NCBI GenBank assembly: GCA_019635715.1
Contig: JAHBYY010000006.1
Coordinates: forward strand, 32,404-96,403
Length of the DNA: 64,000 nucleotides
Source: Rhizobiaceae bacterium
Lineage (GTDB): Bacteria; Pseudomonadota; Alphaproteobacteria; Rhizobiales; Rhizobiaceae
Reading direction: 5' to 3'
Shown: positions 25,714 to 37,219 of the stretch, piece after piece
Layout: each line of letters opens with the position of its first letter
How positions within the stretch are numbered: position 1 is the stretch's first letter
The notes under the pieces: model-generated
The model's database searches: none
What the model saw: the letters and a program-made list of their open reading frames with translations, nothing else
What the model was told of the DNA's origin: nothing
Translations under genes and position numbers: made by a program

Positions 25714-25734
25714 TTTTTTCGAGCTTCGAAAAAA
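25714..25734. promoter_or_regulatory. AT-rich operator palindrome upstream of xylF
   Basis: TTTTTTCGA, three bases, TCGAAAAAA: a perfect 9-bp inverted repeat. It resembles the A/T-flanked CGA-type operators of ROK repressors such as Mlc and NagC. It directly follows the -10 of the predicted xylF promoter at 25735-25763, a good location for repression by the divergent ROK regulator. Confidence 0.65.
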
Positions 25735-25763
25735 AGAATGACGCATCGTCCTTGTTATGTCAA
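25735..25763 (-). promoter_or_regulatory. Predicted housekeeping promoter of xylFHG
   Basis: On the minus strand TTGACA (25763-25758), 17 bases, CATTCT (25740-25735). The -35 is perfect and the -10 weak. The ROK-type operator begins immediately downstream and would overlap the transcription start. Confidence 0.5.
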
Positions 25764-25831
25764 CATCCCTTTGCGACGTCGACAGGCCGACCTTCAAAAT
25801 GGCTCGCGGCGTTGCAGGGAGGATCATACGC

Positions 25832-27073
25832 ATGCCCGTCGCGATACGCCACGACGATTTGAGGAAGCGCAATCGGGCAATGGTGATTTCGTCCGTCCGC
25901 AGGGCCGGCCAGGCATCGCGCACCGAGATCGCCGCTGTGACCGGCCTCAGCCACTCCACGATCTCGTCGATCTCCGCCGACCTGATCGGCGAGGGAATCC
26001 TCCAGGAGACGAAGGACGCAGAGCCGGCGGCGACGCGGCGCGGCCGCCCGCAGGTGGCGATAGAACTCAATCCGGAGGCGGCGACGGTCGTCACCATCGT
26101 CCTGCTCTACAATCTCCTGGCCGGTTGCGTGGTCGACTTCGCCGGCACGGCCATCGCAGGCAATGCCGGCAAGCTGACCACCGCCGAGCTTTCGCCGGAG
26201 GCCCTGGTCTGCCGCTGCGTCGGCCTGGTGGAGGCGATGCTGGCGCAGCCGGCGGTGGCCGGCCGCAGGATCGACCGGATCACCTTCGCGGTCCAGGGCA
26301 CGACCGATGCGGCGCGGCGCGTCATGCTGTGGTCTCCGATCACGCCGCACGGCCATATCGACCTGGCCACCGGCATCGAAGCCGCCTTCGGCGTGCCTGT
26401 GACCGTCGAGAACGACTGCAACATGATCGCGGTGGCGCTGCAGTCGACGGCCACCGCCCGCCGCCACCACGACTTCATCGCCGTGCTCTTGTCGCACGGC
26501 ATCGGCATGGGGCTGGTGCTCGACGGCAGGCCCTTCACCGGCACGCACACCTCCGGCGGCGAGTTCGGCCACATGGTCTACCTTCCTGGCGGCGCCTTGT
26601 GCCGCTGCGGGCAGCGCGGCTGCATCGAGGCCTATGCGGGCAATTATGCGATCGCCCGCTTCGCCCGCGGACAGTCGGAGGACGAGCTTTCCGCCGACGA
26701 TCTGGACATCCGCGAGATCGCGGCGATCGGCGACGTCGCGCGTCGTTCGGAAGGACGGGAGCGCGAGGCGTTCCGCCGCGCCGGCGCGGCGCTCGGCTAC
26801 GGGCTCGGCAGCCTGTTCGCCCTGATCGACCCCGCGCCGGTGACGCTCGTCGGCGACGGCGCCGCCGCCTTCGATCTGATCGAGCCGGCCATGCGCGCCG
26901 CCCTGGCCAGCACGGCGGGCGGCCGGCACGCCGATGCGATCACCTTCGACACCGAACCGGACGAAATGCCGCTGATCGAGCTCGGCTGCGCGATGCGCGC
27001 CTTGACGCAGATCGACCAGGAGGTGCTGGCGGCCGGTGTGCCGGCACAGGCGGAGGCGGTGGAGCCTGCCTGA
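25832..27073 (+). CDS. ROK family transcriptional regulator (xylose type)
   Basis: A 413-residue repressor. The N-terminal HTH (about 15-70, with TEIAAVTGLSHSTISSISADLI) precedes a ROK sugar-kinase-like domain. The Zn-binding cluster is GALCRCGQRGCIEAY and the ATP/sugar motifs GIGMGLVLDGR and SGGEFGHM are seen. The start at 25832 (MPVAIRHDDLRKRN) has GGAGG about nine bases upstream; longer frames run into the operator. It is divergent from xylFHG and probably represses it until xylose or glucose binds. It may instead sense another sugar. Confidence 0.9.
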   Translation: MPVAIRHDDLRKRNRAMVISSVRRAGQASRTEIAAVTGLSHSTISSISADLIGEGILQETKDAEPAATRRGRPQVAIELNPEAATVVTIVLLYNLLAGCVVDFAGTAIAGNAGKLTTAELSPEALVCRCVGLVEAMLAQPAVAGRRIDRITFAVQGTTDAARRVMLWSPITPHGHIDLATGIEAAFGVPVTVENDCNMIAVALQSTATARRHHDFIAVLLSHGIGMGLVLDGRPFTGTHTSGGEFGHMVYLPGGALCRCGQRGCIEAYAGNYAIARFARGQSEDELSADDLDIREIAAIGDVARRSEGREREAFRRAGAALGYGLGSLFALIDPAPVTLVGDGAAAFDLIEPAMRAALASTAGGRHADAITFDTEPDEMPLIELGCAMRALTQIDQEVLAAGVPAQAEAVEPA

Positions 27074-27079
27074 CCGGCG

Positions 27080-28681
27080 TCAGTTCGGCGTCCAGGCCGC
27101 CGGGCTCTTGTCCCTTTCGACGAGATAGAAGGCGTCCGTCGGCACCTTCTGCCACGCCGCCGCCGTGCCGTCCGGCCAGATGACGCGCAGTTCCGTCGCC
27201 GCCAGGTCGGCCACGCCGAAATGGTGCCAGCCGGCATGGCCGCCGGCATGGCCGCCACCGACGGTCACCTCGCGGCGCATCACATGCTCGCCGCACTTGA
27301 CCTCGATCCAGGCGCCGACGGCGTCGCGGTTCGGGCCGGGCTGCGCCAGCCGGAGCTGCAGCCAGCGCCCGGCATCGGCGGTTATGTTGCGCCAGAGTTC
27401 GGACGGCTCGTTGCGGTTGACGACCAGGAGGTCGATCAGCCCGTCCAGGTTCAGGTCGACGGCCGCGCCGCCGCGGCCCTGGGCGATGCTGGCCACCCCG
27501 GCCTTGTCGCCGGCCTCGACGAATTTTCCGTCGGCCCGCTGTATCAGCAGGTTGTTGGGGTCCTTGGCTGCGAAATCCGGCATCTCCCAGACATTGCCCT
27601 TGACGACGAACAGGTCGACCTGCCCGTCATTGTTCACGTCCTGGAACTCGGTGTGCCAGGCCGTGCTCGGTTTGGAATCGTCGCCCATGTAAGGCCGGTG
27701 CGCGGTGACCCCCTTGGCGAAGGCGATATCCGCATAGGTGGGCTTCGGCTGGCTTCCGTCCTCGGGGGTGGCGGCCAGCGACTGCAGCTTGTTGTCCGCC
27801 ATGCTGGTGAGGAAATATTCGGGATAGCCGTCGAAGTTCAGGTCGTAGCCGGCAATGCCCATGCCCCAGATGCGCAGGTTGCGCCAGCCCTCGGCGGCGC
27901 TATAGAGCGACGGTTCCTTACCCGGCTCGACCTTCCACATCTGCTCCTGGCCGCCCTCGTAATACTCGCGATCGTTCGACACGCGCAGCGACGGCGTGCC
28001 GGAGCGGTTCCAGTCGGTGAACAGCATCGACAGCGGACAGAAGCTCGGCTTCAGGACCACCGGCGCAGCGAACTTTCGCTCCCGGGCGGCGGGGCGCAGC
28101 AGCCAGTTGTCGGTGCACGAGCCCCAGGGCGAGATCTCTTCCTTGCGGTCGATGTAGCTGCCCACCGCGATGGTCGGCCAGTCGGCGCCATGCTCCCACG
28201 TCGCCGCGAGCGAGGTCCACCAAAGGTCGCCGCCCGCAAAGCCCCAGGCCTCGTTGGCCCGCTCGAACCGGCAGCCGCCGAGGCCGCGCATGACGACGTT
28301 CTCGCCGACCCGCAGCAGCACCAGATCGGTCTTGCCGTCGCCGTCCACGTCGAGCGGATAGGCCCCGCTGACCATGTCCAGTTCCAGGCCGCTCTCTTGT
28401 GCGGAGAACTTGATCGCCCCGCCCCGCAGGCTGGCGTTGCGGTAGAATTTTGCCTTGTTCACGCCGCCGGACATCAGCAGGTCGGGAAAGCCGTCGTCGT
28501 CGCAGTCGAAGGTCGCGGCGCCGCCGCCGACCATGAACTCCCATTCGCCGGCGAAGGTATGATCGAGGCCGGCGGCCTTTGTCTCCTCGGCGAATTTTGG
28601 GATGACAGGAGCGCTCTCCTGCGCGGCGGCCGGAACGCAGAGCCAGCCGGCGACGAGCGCGCCGATGAGGAGGTGGCGCAT
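27080..28681 (-). CDS. Exported FG-GAP/VCBS repeat protein with ASPIC/UnbV C-terminus
   Basis: A 533-residue exported protein with a signal peptide (1-21, cleavage after AAAQ). Repeated Asp-rich calcium loops of the FG-GAP/VCBS type appear, for example DCDDDGFPDLLM, DVDGDGKTDLVL, DLNFDGYPEYFL, DVNNDGQVDLFV and DLNLDGLIDLLV, giving a probable beta-propeller. The C-terminal about 100 residues match ASPIC/UnbV (AVGAWIEVKCGEHVMRREVTVG). It starts 3 bp after the haloperoxidase gene stop and is likely co-translated. These two kinds are regularly neighbours. The role is unknown; secreted scaffolding or substrate binding are guesses. Confidence 0.9.
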   Translation of the reverse strand: MRHLLIGALVAGWLCVPAAAQESAPVIPKFAEETKAAGLDHTFAGEWEFMVGGGAATFDCDDDGFPDLLMSGGVNKAKFYRNASLRGGAIKFSAQESGLELDMVSGAYPLDVDGDGKTDLVLLRVGENVVMRGLGGCRFERANEAWGFAGGDLWWTSLAATWEHGADWPTIAVGSYIDRKEEISPWGSCTDNWLLRPAARERKFAAPVVLKPSFCPLSMLFTDWNRSGTPSLRVSNDREYYEGGQEQMWKVEPGKEPSLYSAAEGWRNLRIWGMGIAGYDLNFDGYPEYFLTSMADNKLQSLAATPEDGSQPKPTYADIAFAKGVTAHRPYMGDDSKPSTAWHTEFQDVNNDGQVDLFVVKGNVWEMPDFAAKDPNNLLIQRADGKFVEAGDKAGVASIAQGRGGAAVDLNLDGLIDLLVVNRNEPSELWRNITADAGRWLQLRLAQPGPNRDAVGAWIEVKCGEHVMRREVTVGGGHAGGHAGWHHFGVADLAATELRVIWPDGTAAAWQKVPTDAFYLVERDKSPAAWTPN

Positions 28682-28683
28682 GG

Positions 28684-30009
28684 CTATTTCCTCGTCTTGA
28701 GCGCGTTGGTGAATTCGCCGATGCAGCGGCCCTGATCCAGGCCGTCGACGATCGCGGAGTGGAAATGGATGCCGCCATAGAGCCGCGAGATGCCGGCTTC
28801 CTCGGCCGCCTCGTGGAAGCTCGTATAGTGGCGCGGATTGCGTCCGTCCGGCGAGCCGGTCTTGTCCTCGAAGGCGTAGTTCTCGCCGAAGAACGCCGTC
28901 ATGACCGCGTCCATCGCACCGGAAACGGTGCTGTGACCGCTCGGATATTCGGGGAAGGGCGGCGTATTGAGCAGCGGCTCCCATTTCGGATCGATGTTCT
29001 TCCGGATGTAGGTGATCGGCCGGACGAGATTGTATTTGAACTTGGCATCCCAGCAGCCGACGAAGGCGTCGGACATGGCGATGCCGATGCGCGCCAAAAG
29101 GTCGACGGTGTCGTCGACCGACAGCTTCGCCTTGTCGGTCACCTGCAGGGCGATCGAGACCCAGTGACCCGGCGGCGTCATCGACAGCATCGGGTCGTCC
29201 GACCAGAAGCGGGCGATGGCGGTGCGCTCCGGCGTGGTGTCATTGACCGCCACGTAGACCTCGTTGGCTTCCTTGTAGAATTGCGAGTCCGGCTGGGTGC
29301 TGAAGGCCGGATTGCCGGGCGTCGGGCAGGTCTCGCCCGACGGAATGGCGAATGTGCGCTTGGTGCCCCATTCGGGGAGCAGCGGCAGTTGCTGCTGGCG
29401 GATCGGGTTGGTCGGCACCCATTTGTCGTCGCCTTTCGGCAGCTCCCAATTCTCGGGAAAGCCCATGTTGAGGATCTCGGCGCCGCCGTCTTCGAGAGAC
29501 CACTGGTGGATCGCCGCGGCCATCGCCTTGCCGAAGGCCTCGCTGCGCTCGACCACGTCCTCCGGCACGCCGTCCACCGCCAGTTGCCGCCACTTCCTCT
29601 GCGCCGCCTTGATGGCGCGCTGGCCGGTCGGACCCGTATTGCCGAAATAGTAGACGACGGCGTCGGACATCGCGGCGCCGATGATGATCGTCTCGTCATA
29701 GGCCGCGCCCGGCAGGCGCGCGGGGACCGACTTGAAGTCGTTGAGCTGGCCGACCAGCGACACCAGCCTGTCCGAGCCGCCGACCCGCGCTTCGAAGGCC
29801 GTGATGCCGAGATAGCCGAAGGAGCGGCTGGCGACCGGTGGCGAATAGGTCGCCGTGTGCCGCACCAGCTCGTTCATCAGGTAGTACCAGTTGGCAAGCA
29901 TCGCCTGCGGCTCGAGCCGGCCGTCGTCGGCCGAGGCCGGATGCGGCCCGGCGGTCCAGCCGAACATGACGACGGCCAGCATCGCGGCCATTCGACGAAA
30001 AGCGTCCAT
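28684..30009 (-). CDS. Vanadium-dependent haloperoxidase/PAP2-superfamily phosphatase
   Basis: A 441-residue exported protein with a signal peptide (1 to about 31, ending PASADD). The vanadate or phosphate-binding residues are in order: KYNLVRPITYIRK (Lys and Arg), YPSGHSTVSGA (Ser-Gly-His), and SRLYGGIHFHSAIVDG (Arg and two His). That is the complete KX6RP-PSGH-SRX5HX3D signature of the haloperoxidase/acid phosphatase fold. The start at 30009 has GGAGG just upstream. The product either oxidises halides with vanadate or hydrolyses phosphate esters in the periplasm; sequence alone cannot tell. It heads a two-gene operon with the FG-GAP protein. Confidence 0.9.
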   Translation of the reverse strand: MDAFRRMAAMLAVVMFGWTAGPHPASADDGRLEPQAMLANWYYLMNELVRHTATYSPPVASRSFGYLGITAFEARVGGSDRLVSLVGQLNDFKSVPARLPGAAYDETIIIGAAMSDAVVYYFGNTGPTGQRAIKAAQRKWRQLAVDGVPEDVVERSEAFGKAMAAAIHQWSLEDGGAEILNMGFPENWELPKGDDKWVPTNPIRQQQLPLLPEWGTKRTFAIPSGETCPTPGNPAFSTQPDSQFYKEANEVYVAVNDTTPERTAIARFWSDDPMLSMTPPGHWVSIALQVTDKAKLSVDDTVDLLARIGIAMSDAFVGCWDAKFKYNLVRPITYIRKNIDPKWEPLLNTPPFPEYPSGHSTVSGAMDAVMTAFFGENYAFEDKTGSPDGRNPRHYTSFHEAAEEAGISRLYGGIHFHSAIVDGLDQGRCIGEFTNALKTRK

Positions 30010-30139
30010 ACCCCCTCCTGGTCGGCGCCCCGCGCGTGAGGCGGCGCGCGCAAGGAACCACATCAACGCCCCCGTCCGCAAGCCGCCCGAGGCGCCGGCA
30101 AATCTGGTGCAGGGCAAGCGCTGGACGAAGGCCCGCCGG

Positions 30140-32125
<1,986 letters not shown>

Positions 32126-32130
32126 GGCGG

Positions 32131-33735
32131 CTACATCCGGAACACGCCGAAGCGTGTCGGCTGCGAGGCAGCGCAATCCGCCGCCAGCGCAAGGCCGAGC
32201 ACGCGGCGCGTATCGGCGGGATCGATCACGCCGTCGTCCCAGAGCCGCGCCGTCGCATAATAGGGATCGCCCTGTTCCTCATATTGCTTGCGGATCGGCG
32301 CCTTGAACGCCTCTTCGGCCTCCCGGCTCCAGTCTTCGCCGCGCGCCTCAAGAGCTTCGCGCCGCACCATGGACAGCACGGTCGCCGCCTGCTCGCCGCC
32401 CATCACCGAAATGCGCGAATTCGGCCAGCTCCATAGGAAGCGCGGGCCGTAGGCGCGGCCACACATGCCGTAATTGCCGGCCCCGTAGCTGCCGCCGATG
32501 ATCACCGTGTATTTCGGCACGCTGGTGGTCGCCACGGCGGTGACCAGCTTGGCGCCGTCCTTGGCGATGCCCCCCGCCTCGTATTTGCGGCCGACCATGA
32601 AGCCGGTGATGTTCTGCAGGAAGACCAGCGGGATGTCGCGCTGGCTGCACAGCTCGATGAAGTGCGCGCCCTTCAGCGCGCTCTCGCTGAACAGGATGCC
32701 GTTGTTGGCGAGGATGCCGACACGCCGGCCCCAGATGTCGGCGAAGCCGCAGACCAGCGTCTGGCCGTAGAGCGCCTTGAACTCGTCGAATTCCGAGCCG
32801 TCGACGATCCGCGCGATGACCTCGCGCACGTCATAGGTCTTGCGCAGGTCGGCCGGCACGATGCCGTGGATGTCGTCCGCCGGATAGAGCGGCTCACGCG
32901 CCTCGGCCACCCCCCGGGCCGGGGCGACCGGCCTCTTGCCGCCGCCGATGATGCGCCGCGCGATGCCGATCGCGTGGGCGTCGTCGGTCGCATAGTGGTC
33001 GACCACGCCGGATTGGCGCGCATGCACTTCCGCGCCGCCGAGATCCTCGGCGCTGACATCCTCGCCGGTCGCCGCCTTCACCAGCGGCGGACCGCCGAGG
33101 AAGATCGTCCCCTGCCCCTTCACGATGATGCTTTCATCCGACATGGCCGGCACGTAGGCGCCCCCGGCGGTGCAGGAGCCCATGACGATGGCCACCTGCG
33201 GGATGCCCGCCGCCGAGAGCTGCGCCTGGTTGTAGAAGATGCGGCCGAAATGCCGTTCGTCCGGAAAGATCTCGTCCTGCTGCGGCAGGAATGCCCCGCC
33301 GGAATCCACCATGTAGATGCAGGGCAGGCCGTTCTCGCGTGCCACGTCCTGGGCGCGCAGGTGCTTCTTCACCGTCATCGGATAGTAGGTGCCGCCCTTC
33401 ACCGTCGCGTCGTTGGCGACGATCATGCAGGGCCTGCCGGCGACCATGCCGATGCCGGTGACGATGGAGGCCGAGGGCACGCCGCCGCCGTAGAGGCCGT
33501 GCGCCGCCAGCGGCGACAGTTCGAGGAACGGCGTGCCGGCATCGACGAGCAGATCGATCCGCTCGCGCGCAAGCAGCTTGCCGCGGCTTCGGTGCCTGGC
33601 GACGGCCTCGGCGCTGCCGCCCTGCGTCACCGCCTCGTGGCGCGACCGCAGCCCGGCCACCAGGCCGCGCATCGCCGCCGAATTGGCGACCGTCTCGGTC
33701 GATCGCTGGTCCAACGTCCGGCCGATCGTCGGCAT
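32131..33735 (-). CDS. mccB: Methylcrotonyl-CoA carboxylase carboxyltransferase subunit (beta)
   Basis: A 534-residue acyl-CoA carboxyltransferase. It shows carboxyl-transferase N and C halves, with the acyl-CoA motif [19 protein letters not shown] and [13 protein letters not shown] typical of MCC beta, the region [20 protein letters not shown], and the biotin-site run [25 protein letters not shown] precedes the ATG at 33735. With MccA it makes 3-methylglutaconyl-CoA. Length and the LPQQDE signature are close to known MCC beta and differ from propionyl-CoA carboxylase. Confidence 0.93.
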   Translation of the reverse strand: MPTIGRTLDQRSTETVANSAAMRGLVAGLRSRHEAVTQGGSAEAVARHRSRGKLLARERIDLLVDAGTPFLELSPLAAHGLYGGGVPSASIVTGIGMVAGRPCMIVANDATVKGGTYYPMTVKKHLRAQDVARENGLPCIYMVDSGGAFLPQQDEIFPDERHFGRIFYNQAQLSAAGIPQVAIVMGSCTAGGAYVPAMSDESIIVKGQGTIFLGGPPLVKAATGEDVSAEDLGGAEVHARQSGVVDHYATDDAHAIGIARRIIGGGKRPVAPARGVAEAREPLYPADDIHGIVPADLRKTYDVREVIARIVDGSEFDEFKALYGQTLVCGFADIWGRRVGILANNGILFSESALKGAHFIELCSQRDIPLVFLQNITGFMVGRKYEAGGIAKDGAKLVTAVATTSVPKYTVIIGGSYGAGNYGMCGRAYGPRFLWSWPNSRISVMGGEQAATVLSMVRREALEARGEDWSREAEEAFKAPIRKQYEEQGDPYYATARLWDDGVIDPADTRRVLGLALAADCAASQPTRFGVFRM

Positions 33736-33860
33736 CGCGTTCCTCCTGACGCGCGAACCGGCTGCCGGGCACGCGGGCAGAAGATGGCACCGCCGGCGCC
33801 GGCCGTCCATCGGCGACGGCCGATGCTTCACAAGTTAAAGAACGGAACGAACAGTTGCGG

Positions 33861-33948
33861 TCGGCCCCCTCTCCCCGTGAAGAACGAGGAGTGGGGGCGT
33901 CAGGACAAAGCTCGCCGCCCCACCGGAAAGACGGAGAAGGGGGGTCGC
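33861..33948. repeat. Degenerate rhizobial palindromic repeat
   Basis: Imperfect outer arms (cggccccctctccccgt at about 33862-33878 and its near-complement at 33931-33947) enclose a smaller hairpin of CCCCC/GGGGG-type arms. The CTCCCC and GGGGAG words and the nested form match the repeat at 45921-46097. It fills the spacer between mccB and xylA. Confidence 0.45.
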
Positions 33949-33975
33949 CTCCAGGCCGTGCGGAGCGGTGGTCTG

Positions 33976-35286
33976 TCAGACGTAGCGGTTGACGATGTTC
34001 TCCAGGTACTCCTGGCGGCCCGAACGCGGCTGCGGCTCGACCTTGTCCTTGACGACGCGCGCCGCGACCTCCTCCAGCGTGCGCTTGCCCGCCAGCATCG
34101 CCTTGCCCTCGGCGGAGTCCCAGCCGGCATAGCGCTCGGCGAGAGGAGCCGACAGCGCCCCGTCGTCGATCATCCTGGCCGCCGCCTTCAGGCCGCGCGC
34201 GCAGCAATCCATCGCGCCGATGTGACCGATCAGCAGATCGGCCGGATCGAGCGACTGGCGGCGCAGCTTGGCGTCGAAGTTGGTGCCGCCGGTGGTGAAG
34301 CCGCCGGCCTGCAGGACGTAGTAATAGGCCAGCGCCATCTCCGGAACGTTGTTCGGGAACTGGTCGGTGTCCCAGCCCGACTGGTAGTCGTTGCGGTTCA
34401 TGTCGATCGAGCCGAACACGTCGAGCGCGCCGGCCAGCGCCAGCTCGTGCTCGAAGGAGTGGCCGGCCAGGATCGCGTGGCCCTGTTCGATGTTGAGCTT
34501 GACCTCCTTCTCCAGGCCGAAATCCTTGAGGAAGCCGTAGATCGTCGCCACGTCGTAGTCGTACTGGTGCTTGGTCGGCTCCTGCGGCTTCGGCTCGATC
34601 AGGATCGTTCCCTCGAAGCCGATCTTCTTCGCATAGTCGACGACCATCGACAGGAAGCGCCCGGCCTGCTGGCGCTCGCGCCGCAAATCCGTGTTGAGCA
34701 GCGTCTCGTAGCCTTCGCGGCCGCCCCACAGCACGTAGTTGGCGCCGCCCAGCGTATTGGTCACGTCGAGGCACTTCTTCACCGAGGCCGCGGCATAGGC
34801 GAACACATCCGGATCGGGATTAGTGGCAGCACCGGCCATCCAGCGGCGGCTGGAGAACATGTTGGCCGTGCCCCACAGCAGCCCGACGCCGGTCTCCTTC
34901 TGCTTGGCGGCGAAGATCTCGACGATCTCGTCGAGCCGCGCGGCGCTCTCGGCGAAGTCTGCGCCCTCCGGCCGAACGTCGGCGTCGTGGAAGCAGTAGA
35001 AGGGCACGCCGAGCAGCGAGAACATCTCGAAGGCGACGTCCGCCTTCAGTCTGGCCTTGTCCATCGTGTCGCCGAACCACGGCCGGTCGAAAGTCCGGCC
35101 GCCGAACGGGTCGCCGCCTTCCCAGGCGAAGGAATGCCAGTAGGCGACGGCGAAGCGCAGATGGTCTTCCATGCGCTTGCCGGCGACGATCTCGTCCTTG
35201 TTGTAGAAGCGATAGGCCAACGGATCGGTGGAATCCGGGCCCTTGTAGGTGACCGGCTTGATGTCGCCGAAGAAGCCGCTGCTCAT
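33976..35286 (-). CDS. xylA: Xylose isomerase
   Basis: The 436-residue enzyme converts D-xylose to D-xylulose. Seen are [17 protein letters not shown], the active-site His in [13 protein letters not shown], the catalytic/metal Lys and Glu in [15 protein letters not shown], and metal ligands in [17 protein letters not shown] and [20 protein letters not shown]. The start ATG 35286 follows GAGGAG by eight bases; a GTG nine bases further upstream is possible. It is not in the xylFHG operon but 9 kb away with its own LacI-type regulator upstream. The motif TTTACGTACCTCA lies about 65 bases before the start. Confidence 0.95.
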   Translation of the reverse strand: MSSGFFGDIKPVTYKGPDSTDPLAYRFYNKDEIVAGKRMEDHLRFAVAYWHSFAWEGGDPFGGRTFDRPWFGDTMDKARLKADVAFEMFSLLGVPFYCFHDADVRPEGADFAESAARLDEIVEIFAAKQKETGVGLLWGTANMFSSRRWMAGAATNPDPDVFAYAAASVKKCLDVTNTLGGANYVLWGGREGYETLLNTDLRRERQQAGRFLSMVVDYAKKIGFEGTILIEPKPQEPTKHQYDYDVATIYGFLKDFGLEKEVKLNIEQGHAILAGHSFEHELALAGALDVFGSIDMNRNDYQSGWDTDQFPNNVPEMALAYYYVLQAGGFTTGGTNFDAKLRRQSLDPADLLIGHIGAMDCCARGLKAAARMIDDGALSAPLAERYAGWDSAEGKAMLAGKRTLEEVAARVVKDKVEPQPRSGRQEYLENIVNRYV

Positions 35287-35351
35287 TGTTTTCACTCCTC
35301 TCCTGGATGGACGATGATGGTGGCTGCGAAATCGACGGCCACCTTGGTGGA

Positions 35352-35364
35352 TTTACGTACCTCA
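35352..35364. promoter_or_regulatory. 13-bp LacI-type operator motif before xylA
   Basis: TTTACGTACCTCA lies in the spacer between the LacI-type gene and xylA, 66 bases from the xylA start. An identical copy in opposite orientation occurs at 36445-36457 before the LacI-type gene. The TACGTA core is self-complementary, a usual feature of LacI-family sites. Confidence 0.6.
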
Positions 35365-35383
35365 AAGCCCATGGCCGCCCCGG

Positions 35384-36409
35384 TCATGGCAGATTGTCCC
35401 GCAGATAGATCTCGATGCGGATCTGCTCCTGCCCGTCGATCACCGGCGTCCCGTCGATACGCGCCTTGAGGAGGCGCACGGCGCTGCGGATCTCGTGTCC
35501 CGCGTCCTGGTTGATGACCGCGTCGAACAGGCCGTCGCGCAGGGCCTTGCGCGAATGATCGGTGAGTTCATGGGCGACGACGACGATGTCGCGATAACCG
35601 GGCCGCGACGACAGCACGTCGATGACGCCGCGATTGCCTGCGCCCATGCTGTAGATGCCGACGATGCCCGCTTCGCGCTCCAGGAACCGGCCGAGCACGT
35701 CGCGCGTCACGGCCGCGTCGTCACGGCCCTCGAGCACGGGCAGGCATTCCAGATCGGGGAATTCGGCGCGGATCACCTGATCGAAGCCCATGCGGCGCTC
35801 GACATGATCGCGCACCAGCATGGAGCCCGCCAGCAAACCGATGCGGCCCGGCCTGCGGCCGGCGAACCGGCCGATCAGGCTGGCCGCCGTTCTCCCGGCC
35901 GCCACATTGTCGATGCCGACATAATGGTCGCGCTTCGAGGCCGGCATGTCCGACACCATGGTGACGATCGGAATGCCGGCGCGCGACAGCCTCGCCAGCG
36001 CGTCGCGCACCACGGCCGCTTCGGTGGCCACCAGCGCCACGCCCGACACCGCATCGACGTCGAGCCTGTCGAGCGCGGCCGCGAGTGCCGCGCCGTCGAA
36101 GGCCGGAACTTTGACGATCGAGATCTGCGTGCGCTCCAGCGCCGAGCTTGAGCGCACCCGTTCGAGTTCGCCTTCGAGGCCGCGCATGAAACTGTTCGGC
36201 CCCTCGGGGATAACGAAGGCCAGCCGGTACAGGCGCTGCTTGGCGAGGTTTGCCGCTGCGATGTCGCGCACGAAGCCGAGCTTGGCCACCGCGGCCTCGA
36301 CGCGCGCGACGGTGATGCCGCGAACGCCCGAGCGCTTGTTCAGCACGCGGTCGACGGTGGCCAGGCTGACGCCTGCCTCCTGCGCTACGTCGTGGACGGT
36401 GGGTCGCAA
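35384..36409 (-). CDS. LacI-family transcriptional regulator
   Basis: The 341-residue repressor has an N-terminal HTH (VHDVAQEAGVSLATVDRVLNKR) and hinge (ITVARVEAAVAKLGF), followed by a periplasmic-binding-like sugar domain. It ends in a segment like QIRIEIYLRDNLP found in the LacI relatives that sense rare sugars. The TTG at 36409 is chosen, with GGGAG eight bases upstream. Two copies of the 13-bp motif TTTACGTACCTCA lie at its own promoter (36445-36457) and before xylA (35352-35364), so it probably controls both. Effector sugar unknown, xylose-related likely. Confidence 0.9.
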   Translation of the reverse strand: MRPTVHDVAQEAGVSLATVDRVLNKRSGVRGITVARVEAAVAKLGFVRDIAAANLAKQRLYRLAFVIPEGPNSFMRGLEGELERVRSSSALERTQISIVKVPAFDGAALAAALDRLDVDAVSGVALVATEAAVVRDALARLSRAGIPIVTMVSDMPASKRDHYVGIDNVAAGRTAASLIGRFAGRRPGRIGLLAGSMLVRDHVERRMGFDQVIRAEFPDLECLPVLEGRDDAAVTRDVLGRFLEREAGIVGIYSMGAGNRGVIDVLSSRPGYRDIVVVAHELTDHSRKALRDGLFDAVINQDAGHEIRSAVRLLKARIDGTPVIDGQEQIRIEIYLRDNLP

Positions 36410-36444
36410 GGCTTCTCTCCCTGGGCTCCTCCTAGCGAAATTTC

Positions 36445-36457
36445 TGAGGTACGTAAA
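36445..36457. promoter_or_regulatory. 13-bp LacI-type operator motif before the lacI-type gene
   Basis: TGAGGTACGTAAA, the reverse complement of the motif at 35352-35364. It lies 36 bases upstream of the repressor start at 36409 and suggests autoregulation. Confidence 0.6.
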
Positions 36458-36649
36458 GCAGAAGAATTCACGGCTCTTGCCCGGTCCGGCGCGGCGGGCC
36501 CGGCGCGCGCCGTGGAACGCCATGCTGCGTCCGGCGGCACCGACGATGACACAAATCCTTCACATCCCAGGCCAACTGGCCTATGGGAGGCGCGCTACGG
36601 GGCCTGCTTGTCCGGCCCGACTTCGGGTTCAATGCAGGGACAGCGTCAG

Positions 36650-37213
36650 ATGTCGATTTCTTCCTACGACTGGCGATCGGCCGAAGCGGCCGCGCAGACG
36701 GCCGAGCTTGCCGCCGCCGAATATCAGCGGGCCGGCCGCGTCACCAACATGAAGGGCGTGCTTCTCCATTCGGTCCCGGCCTTCCATCTGTTCTCCGCCG
36801 TGCTGCCGCTCAAGGAGAGCCTGCGCACCACCTTCGGCGCACGCGCCGTCGATGTCTTCTCGCTCGCGATCTCGGAAGATTCGCACTGCCTGCTCTGCTC
36901 GCTGTATTTCCGCCGGGCCCTCGCCGCACACGGCGTCGACCCCAACGACTATGTGCCGACCGAGGACGAGGCGGCGCTGATCGAGATCGCCCACCGCATT
37001 GCCGGCGAGCCCGCCGCGCATCGCGCCCCGCCGCCCAAGGCCCTCAAGCTGCTCGAAGCGAAGTATGGCCCCGAGACCGTCGTGGCCGTCGTCTCCTACG
37101 GTTCGGCGATGCTCGCCACCAACCGGCTCAACACGACGCTCGGCATCCCGATCGACGACGACCTGCTGCCGGCCCGCGAAGCCGCAGAGGCCACAGAGGC
37201 CAGCGCCGCCTGA
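36650..37213 (+). CDS. Carboxymuconolactone decarboxylase/AhpD-like protein
   Basis: A 187-residue all-helical protein. It has a CxxC pair in EDSHCLLCSLYFRRA, the redox centre of AhpD-type peroxidase-associated proteins, but not the His that usually follows two positions after the second Cys. The C-terminal part after about residue 130 is family-like but variable. The start at 36650 was chosen because AGGGA lies nine bases upstream. It ends 7 bp from the convergent end of the sarcosine oxidase-like gene. Peroxidase activity is not proven; it could also be a simple carboxymuconolactone decarboxylase relative. Confidence 0.75.
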   Translation: MSISSYDWRSAEAAAQTAELAAAEYQRAGRVTNMKGVLLHSVPAFHLFSAVLPLKESLRTTFGARAVDVFSLAISEDSHCLLCSLYFRRALAAHGVDPNDYVPTEDEAALIEIAHRIAGEPAAHRAPPPKALKLLEAKYGPETVVAVVSYGSAMLATNRLNTTLGIPIDDDLLPAREAAEATEASAA

Positions 37214-37219
37214 TCCTCT

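Noticed and set aside
32662-35469. Very long plus-strand open frame of 935 codons
   Set aside because: It is the complement of mccB and xylA, which have all active-site residues. High GC keeps antisense frames open; no family motif or Shine-Dalgarno supports it.
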